Assembly: GCA_024180945.1 (NCBI GenBank)
Contig: JAKSGN010000003.1
Coordinates: 1,922,001-1,986,000, forward strand
From: Macrophomina tecta
Taxonomy: Eukaryota > Ascomycota > Dothideomycetes > Botryosphaeriales > Botryosphaeriaceae
Reading direction: 5' to 3'
Length of the DNA stretch: 64,000 nucleotides
Shown here: positions 44,648-54,986 of the stretch, one piece after another
Position numbering within the stretch: position 1 is the stretch's first letter
Layout: each line of letters starts with the position of its first letter
The notes under the pieces: generated by a model
What the model was told of the DNA's origin: nothing
What the model saw: the letters and a program-made list of their open reading frames with translations, nothing else
The model's database searches: none
Position numbers and translations under genes: made by a program

Positions 44648-45531
44648 GCAATGACATGTCCTGATCAGCACTGTACAGCCAAAAGGGGTGAAGTTTTTGT
44701 TTCCTTCGGTTCTTTTCCTTGGAGGTGTTGTCTGTGGATATATCCATGTAGCATCGGGCATTCGGCGTTTTCTTGAGAGTAGGCGGAATGAGATACCTAA
44801 TCGAGATCTATTTTATTGCCGGTTTAGGGAGCAGCGTACCTGCTCGAATAGGCAGAAAATCCTCCTTTGCCCTCCAGCACTGGGAGCAATATTTTCTCTG
44901 CTGCTGTCCGCATCCGCATCCTTCTGCAAAGTCACTGGCCGCTGCGTGAGGAATAGCAAGGGGAAAGTATCAAGAGCCTTTGATGGCGTGATCCATCAGC
45001 AGACACAAAACGCGTGCAGCGAGCAGGAGACAACCACGACACGGCAATCTAACACGCTCACGCGGGCGCACACCTACACATTGCACGGGCTCTCGCACTG
45101 CCTGCGAGTCGCTCGCTGTTGTTGCCGACTTGGACACCAGCAAGCATTTTCTCTTTCTCCTCCACTTCCTCACATTCACACTGCTCTGCCGAAAGTCCTT
45201 TTAGCCTCGTACCCCGGAAAGTGCAGACATTCGCTTTCTTTCGACAAACACTACTCGCCGTCGCACTAACAAACGCCTCAATATCAGCGTACCGAAACCC
45301 TTGTCTCGGACAGAGAGGGAGCCACAACCGCACCTTAACAATCCTTCCCTCGCCCCGCCTTCGCCGCTCCGGGACACACAGCAAGCGTGCATTACACAGC
45401 AGGAAGCTTAAAAGGGGTGGAGGGAAGAAGCTTTTGCAATCACAACGAAAAATTCTTAAAACCCCAATCCTACCTCTTTCTGGGGTTCACCCTGTCTTCG
45501 TCGACATCGCCGTCTCCTATCGACATCGAGT
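44648..45531. other. Intergenic, CDF 3' flank and promoter of next gene
   Basis: No gene seen; the 193-codon frame at 44688-45269 has no domain and begins in the CDF 3' flank. C-rich and T-rich tracts appear between 45120 and 45500, probably the leader of the next gene. Confidence 0.45.
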
Positions 45532-47058
45532 ATGAACCACCTCGGCCGCTTCGTCTACGTGCCGCGCTACGACAACGGCGCCGACGCCGAAGCGGCGGCC
45601 GAAGATGTTGGGGAGCTCGACTTCAACGACATGGCCTTCCCGCAGCAGGGCGGTGGCGGTGGCGGTGGCGGTGGTGTTGGCCGGCATGGGAATCGAGCTG
45701 GAGCACACGGTGAGTGCGAATGCCCCCTCCTCCCCTTGTGTAGTCGGTGTCGGGGATAACTGGGCTGTAGTAGGACGCAACCGCATCATCGACGACGACG
45801 ACGACGACGACGACGATGATGATGATGATCCCTTGATCTTCGACCTCGACCTTGAGGATGATGGCCCGAGGACGCGGTCGCCTGTACGCCATGAGGAACG
45901 GGAGGGGGGAGGTGATGATGGTCTCCGTGGGCAGAATATGAGGGAGCTCGCTAAACGTGTCGCTCGGCAGGAGCGGTATATCGACCACTTGTATGATCAG
46001 CTCAACATGCGGGCGGATAGGGGGAGTTTAGGGCGCCTGAGATGCTGTTGGAGGCGCATGTGGAGCTCGAAGCGAGGAGAAGGGCGCTAAGGACCGCAGA
46101 CCAGGGGGGCGGTGGTGTTCAAGAACCCGCCGGCATACCGATTGGAGCGGGAGATGGCGTGCCTAGGCCGATAGGTCTGCCGGGTGGGCAGGGAGGACGT
46201 GATGATGATCGCGGTGGAGAAGAGAGGGGCCGGCAAAGGAGGAGGGGAAGAGGAGTGGATGGCGGGGATGGCGGAGGAGGAGGAGGAGGAGGAGGAGGAG
46301 GAGAGGGAGCAGCACCTCAGGGACCCAGCCTCGCTGCTAGACGTGAGGTGGAGAGGGATCTGCGGCGGATGTACGAGATGCAGGGGCAGCTGCGGTGGAT
46401 GGGAGCCGACCCGCGGGAGTTGGAGGAGGTGGATGGGGAGATCAGGTACCTACGAGATATTCTGGCGGGGAGGTTCGCGGGGCCTGCGCCAGCGGCTGCT
46501 GCGTCTTCTTCCTCTTCCTCCCCTTCCTCAGGCGGAAGTGGGCGTAGCAGGAGGGCCGTCAGGCGCCGTCAGAGGAAGAACAGGGAGGAACTTGGCTGCT
46601 ACCACGGGCCTACGCCGCTGTCGGACGAGGACCCTCGCCTTCCGCCGACAAATGTCGGACGCGTCGAGCCAGTGGAGCTATATGACAAGGAAGGACCAAG
46701 GTTTCTCGCGTTCGTCACGCTGGACAATCCGGCTCCGGAAGCTAGGCGGGAAGAGGAGCGCGTCACGAAGAAGGCCAACGACATGTACAAGAGATACGAG
46801 GCGGAATTCTTCACAGTGATTGAGCGTGCCTTGGATAGCCGAGCTCTGAGCGTGGTGAGTTCGGGGCCCAGAGGCGTGATCTGGGCCATCGAAGCCGGCA
46901 GAGAAGATGTGCTGGGCGCGATGCTGAGAGCAAGAGAAGAGCCATTCGGGATCATGTCCTGGAGGATGTTGGGAGTGGGGAAGGGCAGTTCGGACAGGAT
47001 GGTATTCTGTTTGCACAAGGGCGATGATGATGAGGGCGGGGGTGGCAATGACAGATAA
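45532..47058 (+). CDS. Orphan Gly/Asp-rich protein with apparent one-base break
   Basis: Exon 1 45532-45709 (MNHLGRFVYVPRYDNG, then a Gly run) joins exon 2 from 45771 through a 61-nt GTGAGT..CTGTAG intron. Exon 2 encodes an uninterrupted run of 13 Asp (45793-45831) and a helical segment (MRELAKRVARQERYIDHLYD). Near 46020 the frame changes: the first frame stops at 46088-46090, while the frame with MLLEAHVELEARRRAL is open to 47058. The break falls at a run of five G (46020-46024), where loss of one base would explain it. The rest holds a second Gly run (about 46270-46305), a helical block (VERDLRRMYEMQGQLRWMG), and a compact C-terminal block (YKRYEAEFFTVIERALDSRA). Family unknown. Confidence 0.5.
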
Positions 47059-48422
47059 GCAGGAGGTGGACAGTACGGATGGGATGAGCACGGTGAGCAA
47101 GATTTAGGCAGGACAGAGTGCAAGCTCCGCCAAGGCCCGGTGGTGCCATGTCTCGGAATTGACGAGCACAGGCCAGGAACAGGCATGTAGACAGTCAACG
47201 GACATCGAGTTCTAGATCAGAGTCAGCGGTTGGGGGGGGTATGCCAAAATGGACAGAAGCGGAAACAAGAGTCATAAGCAAAGGGTGAAGCTTGGCAGGT
47301 GAGGTTCCGAGCGAGCGGGCCCGACTGCGGCGGCATTCGATAGCGTGCATTTTGCTGGCCCATCAGCGGAAGAGCCTGCGCTGCTCCCCTGCCCGGCCTC
47401 CACAAGACCGAGACGGTGCGCGGGAGCAACGGCCGACCGTTCCCAAACTTGACGAACTCTAAATCTTCTTTGGCGGAGACGGGGATGCTGTGGGGGAAAT
47501 TTGCACACACATATCCGCGAGCAGCCAGGCGTCAACCCTGACTGTGTGCCATGCCTGCACTCCCCACGGGCTGAGCGAGCGTTGTATTGTGCTCCCTCGG
47601 CGGCCGAACACGCGGCGTCTTGGAGCGGTTCATGCACGCACTAGCCGTTGGCTGTGGCCTCATCCGCTCCTGCAAGCTCTGGTTTTATCCGTGACGGAGC
47701 AGCAGGCCCGGCCAGGACCGTTCCTGCGGCGGCTGTGGATGCGCAGGCGGAGCAGCTGCTCTTGGCGCGCGTAGCAGTTGTATGGAGTACAGAGGCCTTA
47801 CGAAGCAGCAGCAGAAAAAGAAGCAGGCGAGGGTGCGCGCTGACCAAGAGGAGGGGCCTGCCCCGGTCGGCAAACCGGCGCCCGTATTTGCAGATCGCCG
47901 GGTGCCACGACCGAGCCTGAAGCGGCAGCATCGCCGCCGAGCGAGAGTCGCTGAGAGCGGCGCGAGCAGCACCTGTCAGATGCGGACGAGGGGCCTGGGC
48001 AGCGCTCCAATACACCCTCGCCAATCTGGCCCCCATGCGCGCTATGCCACCCTTTGGCTCCTCAGCTGGCCTCTTGCCGTGTTTTCGGCTTGGTGGTGGC
48101 GCGTCCCGCTAGCTCCATTGTCTTGCAGTTTGCCCACCTGCTGCTTCTCTCGATCACCGCCATGCTGGGAGCCCGCTTTGGCGGCTCCACCCGCCGCGCT
48201 ATATACAATGGCTGAGCGCCTTCCCGCTGCGCCTGGGCAGGCACACGGCCCCGAAGGATTCTCCTCTCTCCACCTTCCAACTCGTCCCCACTGCCTCTCC
48301 GTGAAGCTTGGCCGTCGCTCCCGCCGCGCCTTTGCTCTGCATTTGAGCCTCCCGCTCCGCAGACCGGTCCTGCCGCCCTGACCTGTTCTGTCCGAGCCTC
48401 TCCAGCACGGCAGCACCCAAAA
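47059..48422. other. Intergenic, GC-rich
   Basis: Many overlapping frames on both strands, as expected from high GC, none with a recognised domain or splice structure. The final 250 bp probably include the leader of the next gene. Confidence 0.5.
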
Positions 48423-49792
48423 ATGACGACCATAGTGCCCGTACAGGCGGCCAGCTCTGCTGCCGCTGCATCCGCAGCCGCTGCCGCCTCCACAACATTG
48501 GCGACCTCGACCACCGCAGCCTCCACCGGCGCATCAACCTCCTCGTCCTTCTCGTCACCGTCCGCCAGCACCGTTGCGCTTACCACCACCTTCACGCCGC
48601 CGCCATCATGTACCGAACATCGTCTCTCCATTCTGTCGTCCCCGTACTACAACCTGTGGTTAAATGAACCCTCGCCCGTGCCCGGCTCTCTGGTTACCGA
48701 TTGTTATCCTTCGCAGTTCATCAATGGCTACACATCACTGTTCAACCAGACCAGTTCCATTGCTCCGGTTATGAGCCCCCTGGTGTGTCCTGACGCCTGG
48801 ACGGCGGTAAACACGTTTTCAAGCAATTACATCGCATGCTGCCCAAGGTACGTGTTTCCCTGGATTGCCCCAATTTTCTGGTCTGCCTTTTCCAAATGGG
48901 AATCATGGGCTCGTTCTTAGCCGATTTTCACGGTATTTTGATGGCGGGACCGCGTCTTTTCGTATTTTCTCAGCTGCTAACTGGGGCGAAGAATGCTAAC
49001 ATGAAACGGTAGCGGCTTTCTTCTGCACATCCCCACTACATCACTTGTCGATTCGAACAGGCCAGCATACGGCGGTACCTGCTACAGCACATTTACCGTC
49101 GGCCAGACCATAACTGTTACCGGATACAATGCCTCCACCGTGACAGCAACACAGCAATGGGTGGCCTCCACCTCGCTCGATCAGGCTTACGCACACGTCA
49201 TTGACGGATTCGCCCTGGCCGAAGCTTCCACGGTAAGTAAAGAGACCCTCCTCCCTCCCCCCCCTCTTACACGAGCAATGAGGACCTGACACTCCTGCAG
49301 TCTTCCTCCGCATCAGCCGCCTCGTCCTCCTCTTCCAACTCCCTCTCCGGCGGCGCCATCGCGGGCATCGTCATCGGCGTTGTCGCCTTCGTCGGCATCC
49401 TCGCCGGCTTCGCCCTCTGGTTCTTTCGCCGCCGCCGCCGCCAGAATGCCGCCGCCCGCAGCGCATCCCACGAAGTCGACGGCGGCGACGCGTTCCACGA
49501 GAAGGCGGGCGACAACGACTTCCGCAAAGAGCTGCCTGGCGCAGGAGCGGCGACTACAGCAGAGCTGGAGTCGCCCGACCCCGTGCACGAGCTCGACTCG
49601 TCGACGCCGGCGGAGCTGGATGGCGGATGGAAGGGCGCCGAGGTGCATACGCCGGGAACGGAAAAGGAGGCGGAACGGAGGAGGGAGATGCTGGAGATGG
49701 AGGACAGGGAGGCGAGGAGGTTGCAAGGTGAGGATGAAGGGACGGTGAAGGCGGGGAGTGGTGAGCGGAGGACGCCTCCGCCGTCGTATTGA
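48423..49792 (+). CDS. Single-pass membrane protein with Ser/Thr/Ala-rich and Cys-containing ectodomain
   Basis: Exons 48423-48847, 49013-49232 and 49301-49792 give 378 aa. Residues 1-60 are Ala/Ser/Thr-rich, probably O-glycosylated. Residues 60-205 carry paired cysteines (DCYPSQF, LVCPDAW, ACCPR, GGTCYSTF). One membrane helix (AIAGIVIGVVAFVGILAGF, about residues 234-256) is followed by a stop-transfer cluster RRRRR and an acidic, Pro-containing cytosolic tail of about 115 residues. This is the architecture of fungal cell-surface sensors of the Wsc/Mid2 style and of many uncharacterised Pezizomycotina surface proteins. There is no classical cleavable signal peptide at the chosen ATG, so the helix may act as signal anchor or an upstream exon may be missing. 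Confidence 0.75.
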
Positions 49793-49906
49793 GTGGGTGC
49801 ACGTCTGGTTTTCTTGTTGTCTGTCTTCTCGCGGCTGTGTTGGAGCAGGGCGCGAGAGAGCCACTATTTGAGAGGCTTTTGTCGGCTTGTCCCTTCGAGG
49901 GAATGG

Positions 49907-49924
49907 TTTTTTTTTTTTTTTTTT
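49907..49924. repeat. T18 homopolymer
   Basis: Run of 18 T about 115 bp after the stop of the membrane-protein gene. Confidence 0.95.
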
Positions 49925-50675
49925 GAACTTGCGTAGATATCCCGGAGTGCATGCGGCAATGAAAAGCATGGTGCTTGTTTTCTCTCCCTTTGACTTTTGT
50001 CGCAAGACTCTCCTTCATGCTCCGATAGTCTTTCCCTATTCATTTAAGGTTCCACAGAGGTGTCTCACCGCACTCACAAATCTACAAAGACCGTCAAATA
50101 ATGGCCAATGGACCCTCCGCAGTCGCAACGCAAGTCAGCCACGGGCAGCAAGCCCCTCCTCCCTCGCCGGCGTCATCGGAGTCGCACAACGAATCCTCAA
50201 GGACGAGCATCCCCACCCAACGAAACCCCAGACACGACAAGAACCAAACAAATACCGAGAGGCGCGTCAACGCAGCGTGTTGGTGGCTTTTGCGACGTTC
50301 GAAGTTGGCTTTAGTCGAAGAAAACAACCAAGCGTTGCGTGTAACGCATGAACGCTGCACGATTACGGAAGAGCGGTCTCCAGAAAAGCTTTCCTTGTCG
50401 CATCCAAGCGCTTCCGTCGATTCGTGTTGGTGGCTGACAAACGAAGGTTTCCCGTCGGGGCCGGTTGTTTGTCTGTTAGTGTCGAAGAAGAAAGCAACGG
50501 CTCTTACTGCACTCTCGGATATAACAGGGCGGGAGTGAAACGCAAAGCCGAGCTCTATTGTACCAGTGGTTCAAGGACTGACAAATTTCGTGTGCTTACT
50601 GTGCACCCACGGACTTTTGCGTGCGTGCATCATGCATGCGCCGGACATCTTTTTAACCAGGAAGGTTTCACGGCG

Positions 50676-50707
50676 TTTTTTTTTTGGGGGGGGGGGTGGG
50701 GGGGGGG
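50676..50707. repeat. T10-G11-T-G10 compound homopolymer
   Basis: Ten T, eleven G, one T and ten G in direct succession. G runs of this length can form quadruplex structures on the plus strand and are error-prone for sequencing. A further run of 11 T follows at 50758-50768. Confidence 0.9.
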
Positions 50708-50979
50708 TCATCGACACACGTTCCCGCGCGCTGATGGGGTCGCACGACATTTTCGCCTTTTTTTTTTTCTTCTTCTTCCTCCCTCTCGGCTTTGCAGCCT
50801 TTTGTCCACCCACTCTATCTGACGCCCATCCCTCCCTCTTCTCTCCCCATTTTATTTCTTACATGCATGCAGCTATGACCCGCAGCGGGCAGCATGTTGA
50901 GCCACATTCGGAAAGAGAAAAGGTCATTGTGTTGCGTGGGTGGAATGCCGGATTTCGTGAACGTTGTCACAGTGCCACG

Positions 50980-50999
50980 TTTTTTTTTTTTTTTTTTTT
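50980..50999. repeat. T20 homopolymer
   Basis: Run of 20 T on the plus strand. Confidence 0.95.
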
Positions 51000-51143
51000 G
51001 GTTTCTGACTTATGCTGATGGATGGAATGAATTTGATGGAGCATGCTGACGGGGCTTTGCTTGCTGACACAGAACCTGATTCACACCAGTGCTCCATATG
51101 CTCACATGAGGAGGAGCAGTGTGATAATCAGGGCTGCTCCTTC

Positions 51144-51163
51144 TTTTTTTTTTTTTTTTTTTT
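51144..51163. repeat. T20 homopolymer
   Basis: Run of 20 T on the plus strand, 144 bp after the previous one. Confidence 0.95.
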
Positions 51164-51213
51164 CATGCAGCGGCAATACCGAAGCGCCCGGGAAAGATTG
51201 CTCAGCTGGAAAG

Positions 51214-51245
51214 CTGGGGATCAGCAGGGCTGGGGATCAGCAGGG
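51214..51245. repeat. 16-bp tandem duplication
   Basis: The unit CTGGGGATCAGCAGGG occurs twice without a gap. Confidence 0.9.
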
Positions 51246-52019
51246 CCGGGGCCCTCATCTTTCCTCATGCGTGTGCAGTCGGATAGTTATTCGGGAATAT
51301 TGATGATAAGGGCGGGCCGGGGCCACTTCAGCTGGCTGCACCAAACCAAGCCTAAACTATTGGTCTTCCTCTTTGCCTCTCTATATTATTAGTACAGTAC
51401 AAAGCGGGATTTTTCTGTCGTTCGATATGGAAGATCCCAGAGAGAATGCGCCTGTGAAGGTGTGAAGGCCGATTTCTGTTCATGTACTTACGTACAGGGG
51501 CGGTACTTTACCTGCGTACACGTGATGAGCAAGGCCAGTGTCTTCCGTTCAACGCTTCTATCTGGATGAAAATTTTCCACGCCTCACACATATCTTGCAG
51601 CACTCCTAGTACCGGCCTCTTGGTGGTCATAATTCTCATTCTGTGAATATCTACATCTCTTCCATTTTTCCAGGCAATCTCCAGCCTCTCATCACCAACT
51701 AACAGTAAAGCCAACCAACTTTTATCAAGAGAGAAGAATAATCTCTCAGCGCTCGCTTCTAAGGTATCCACAGGTTCTGAAGAAGCAAAAAGAAAAGCCA
51801 ACCCCAGGTATCTCTGCTCCGTACGAGACTTAGCAGTGCAGTCCCAGTCGTACAATGCCACACGCCCCACCTCCAGCAAACACGAAAGCAGAAAAACGAA
51901 GCAGCTCTTTCCCCCTCCCACATCAACGCCATCATCATCGTCGTCATGAAAGCGTTCCATCATCACCTCAATTCCTCCGGTTTGTGCCATTCCCTCGACC
52001 ATCTCCTCAGGCGCATCCC

Positions 52020-53728
52020 TTACCTCACCCTCCTCCTCGCCTTCCTCGCCGACACGAACCACATCTTCGTCATCAGCCCGCCATGCCTTCCCTCGAGAAT
52101 CTCTTCCCTTGCCTTGGCCACCACCTCCCTCACCCTGCCAACTTCCCATCCGGCCGTCTTGGTCAACAACCTCAAACATCCAGCCTCCAACCCCTCCGCG
52201 CAGCACACCAACCACATCTTCCCCATTGACGCCTTCCGCTGATCGTCCGGCCACGGACCCATCGGCACCTCGACGCACCTCCTGCGCACATCGCAAAACC
52301 CGGCGGCTTCAAAGACGCCGGACTGCAGGTGATCGAGCGACAGGGGGCGGCCGGCCTCGCGGGCGGCGGCCATGGTGGCGTCGAGGAGCTGCATGAGGGC
52401 GGAGTCGGCGCCGAGCGGGGGGTTCGACGACGAAGTGGACGCCGTGGTGGTCGTGGCGTCGAGGTCGAACATCAGGTCCACGACCTCGAGCAGGCCGCCG
52501 GGCGCGAGGCTGGCGTGGGCCTCGCGGTAGACGGCCGACCAGTCGCGGAAGGCGCCCTTGAGGCCGCGGATGTGGATGAAGTCGAAGGGCTCGGAGAAGT
52601 TCCAGCCGTAGTCGACGGCCAGGCCGTCATCGTCCGGGCCGTGGCCGTGGTCGTGGTGGACGCGCGCCGGGGCAGCGGGCGATCCGAGGACTGAGGCTTC
52701 CGGGAGGGAGTGGGGTTCCGAAGGCGTCTTACAGGTCGTAGTGCTGCCGCTGGCGTAGCCCTGGTCGATGGCGAGAGCTTCGAGCTCGACTGTGGTTTGA
52801 GCGAGGTGCGCCTTTAGTGATGGTGATGCGGTGGGGCTGTGAAGGTGGTGGTGGTGGTCGTCGTCGTCGTCGTCATCGGCGTCATGGTAGCTGCTAGTGT
52901 CGTAAGGTTCAAGGTCGTCGATTTCCCAGACGATGTTCGCTTTTGGATCGAATCCGTCTGAGTCGTCGTCATCGTCGTCGTCCAAGTCGGCTTCCTTGGC
53001 GGGCAGTTCCCAGACCGCCAAGTCGACAGCGACAATCTCGGCGTCTGGGTACTGTGCTGCCATTTGGGAGGCCCATTCTCCCGGGCCGGTGCCGACGTCG
53101 AGAATGCGCTGAGTGCCAGGCGAAAGGGGGGCGGTGGTGAGGGCGCCGTCGAGAGCAGTCAGGAAGAGGCGGTGCAGGATCTCGAGGCGAGTCTGCTCGA
53201 GCCCGTCACAGGGCATGTAATAGGTGTCGTTTGGGTAGGTCCGTCCATTCTCGACCACATGAGTAAGGTCAGTGGAGTGCAAGGAGCGCGTTGAGTGGCT
53301 AAGACGGGGGATGAGTCAGTCATATTTGACACGCATCCGGGAGTTTGGGAACCGCTGCTTCGGGACCTGGAGGATTTGGGCCCAGGACTACCCGCAACCC
53401 GGCCCTTTGGGTCAGACCACGAGAACAGAAAAGCGAGAAACCACTCGAGCGCTTGAACCCGCACCGCCGGCGTGCGCGAGCGTCTGCCAGTGCGGCGGCG
53501 GAGATTTGGGGATGGAATTAAGCTTACCCGGCGACGCGGGATGTCGGAGGTATTTCTTGTGTCTTGGGGAGAGGACGACGGTCGCACAGAACTGACGATC
53601 ATGGCCCAGGGAGACGGAGAGCACACTTACATAGAGTGGGAGCTGATTGACGAGGCTCGACTGGCCGGCCGGTGCACAGTGGCGTCGCCCATGTCCTGTT
53701 CCGGCAGTTCCAGCTGATCGGGGTCCAT
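52020..53728 (-). CDS. LaeA-like SAM-dependent methyltransferase with acidic/His insertion
   Basis: Exon 1 53728-53631 and exon 2 53298-52020, joined at a GTAAGT donor and TTAG acceptor (332-nt intron, long for this window), give 458 aa. Family signs: YPNDTYYMPCDGLEQTRLEI, motif I RILDVGTGPGEWA, motif II IVAVDLAVWELPA, then EIDDLEPYD, FDFIHIRGLKGAFRDW, YREAHASLAPGGLLEVVD. This is the order of LaeA/UMTA-like fungal methyltransferases, several of which control secondary metabolism and development. Between EIDDLEPYD and FDFIHIRG, where relatives have about ten residues, there are about 110 residues with runs of Asp and His and no sign of splicing. Whether this is LaeA itself or one of its many paralogues cannot be told here; no metabolite cluster lies nearby. 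Confidence 0.85.
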
Positions 53729-54986
53729 ATTAGGAGGGTGCGGAAATATATAGCTTCGAGAATGCGATGACTGCACGCCCTGTGTCACGCCGGGTGCCGA
53801 GGGGGCGGTATAAGAAAACAGAAGAGGCGGTGCGAACGAGTGTCTTGAGACCCTGGCTGCAGGATCAACAGAGCTCGCGGGAAAAGAAAAAAAGAAAGCC
53901 CAGGAGCATCCGGGTGGTCACTGAGCAGGACTAATAAACGCGCGGACAGCACCCCCTGCCTGGAGAATGCGGAGAGGGCGGAGGAAGCTGCGGAGGAGGG
54001 GAGGGAGGCAGAGTCAGAGTAATGCTGCTGCTTTTTGCGGAACCTCGTGCGATACAAGCAAGGGGAGAAGAGGCGAGTGAGATAAATGCAGGCGATTGAT
54101 CCTGTCACCAGATGATCCTCATAGTGGTGGCGTGCGTGGACGGAGGGCGACAGCAGCGGGAGCAGCGGCAGGTGGGCGTGGTGCAGCTGCTAGCAAGTAA
54201 CAAGGCGGCTGTGCGAGGCTGCGCGTGCATGCGGCTGCGGTGGAAGAGGAGAAGGAGCCAGACAGACAGACAGGCGGCGGCGGCGATCAAGCGCAGGCGG
54301 TCGACTGGGCTGGTGGGTTGATTCGATTCGAAGCGGGGCGCGGCCATGCACGCGAGGGGAGACGCAGGCGCAGAGAGAGGGCAGCAGCAGTAGGTCCAGC
54401 AGCACGACAGCAGCATCAGAGCAGCAGCAGAGCAGCAGCGCGGGCCAAGAGGGGGGACAACGGCAGCAGACCGCAGGCCATCTCGCGAGCGACAGCGGAG
54501 GAGCTCGCCAGTCCAGCCCCCAAGCAGACCCCATCCCCCCTCCAGAGCTGGTAAGGGCTCACGGCTTCAGTGGCAGCTGGCGTCCGTCGCTTGCAGGCGG
54601 CTTGGGCGGGATCGCTCAGTCGGGGGGCGCGTGCGGTGAGTGAAGCCGGCGTGCCGCTGTGCGCTTCCACCCAAGAAGCGGGGCCCGGGACTCCAGCAGT
54701 TGCGCGCTTGGGTTTAGCGCAGCCGCTTTTGATCCAGCCGGAGGGGCGCTGGGCACGGAGACAGCCCGTGAGAGCCCAAGGAATCGCCCCGACAGGCCCG
54801 CAACGGCCCTGCGCCAAGGCGGAGTCCTGGGCCCTGTCCGCCCGGCTTCCCTGTCACCATCAATTCCCCGCGGCTGCCCACCGTGCCACCGCATGAACGC
54901 AACCCGCGGACATTTTTTGTATCGTGACATCTGCTGTGCTATCTGCCCAATCCGCCGCCCCATGCCCATTTTGGTCCTGCCCACGC
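53729..54986. other. Intergenic, with CAG-rich segment
   Basis: Methyltransferase promoter region and GlyRS 3' flank. GC-rich, with many GCAGCAG trinucleotides between 54360 and 54445. The frames on both strands are low-complexity translations of these repeats and are not called. Confidence 0.5.

Larger units (their letters stand above)
49793..52019. other. Gene-free stretch rich in homopolymer runs
   Basis: 2.2 kb without a credible gene; the frames at 50101-50538 and 50566-51018 are interrupted by or built from homopolymer runs. It holds five long runs, all T (or T then G) on the plus strand, and a 16-bp tandem duplication (listed separately). The minus-strand frame 51508-52296 overlaps the methyltransferase end and is not called. 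Confidence 0.6.

Noticed and set aside
50101..51018. Plus-strand ORFs spanning the homopolymer region
   Set aside because: They contain Phe and Gly runs from T and G homopolymers, overlap in several frames and have no domain.
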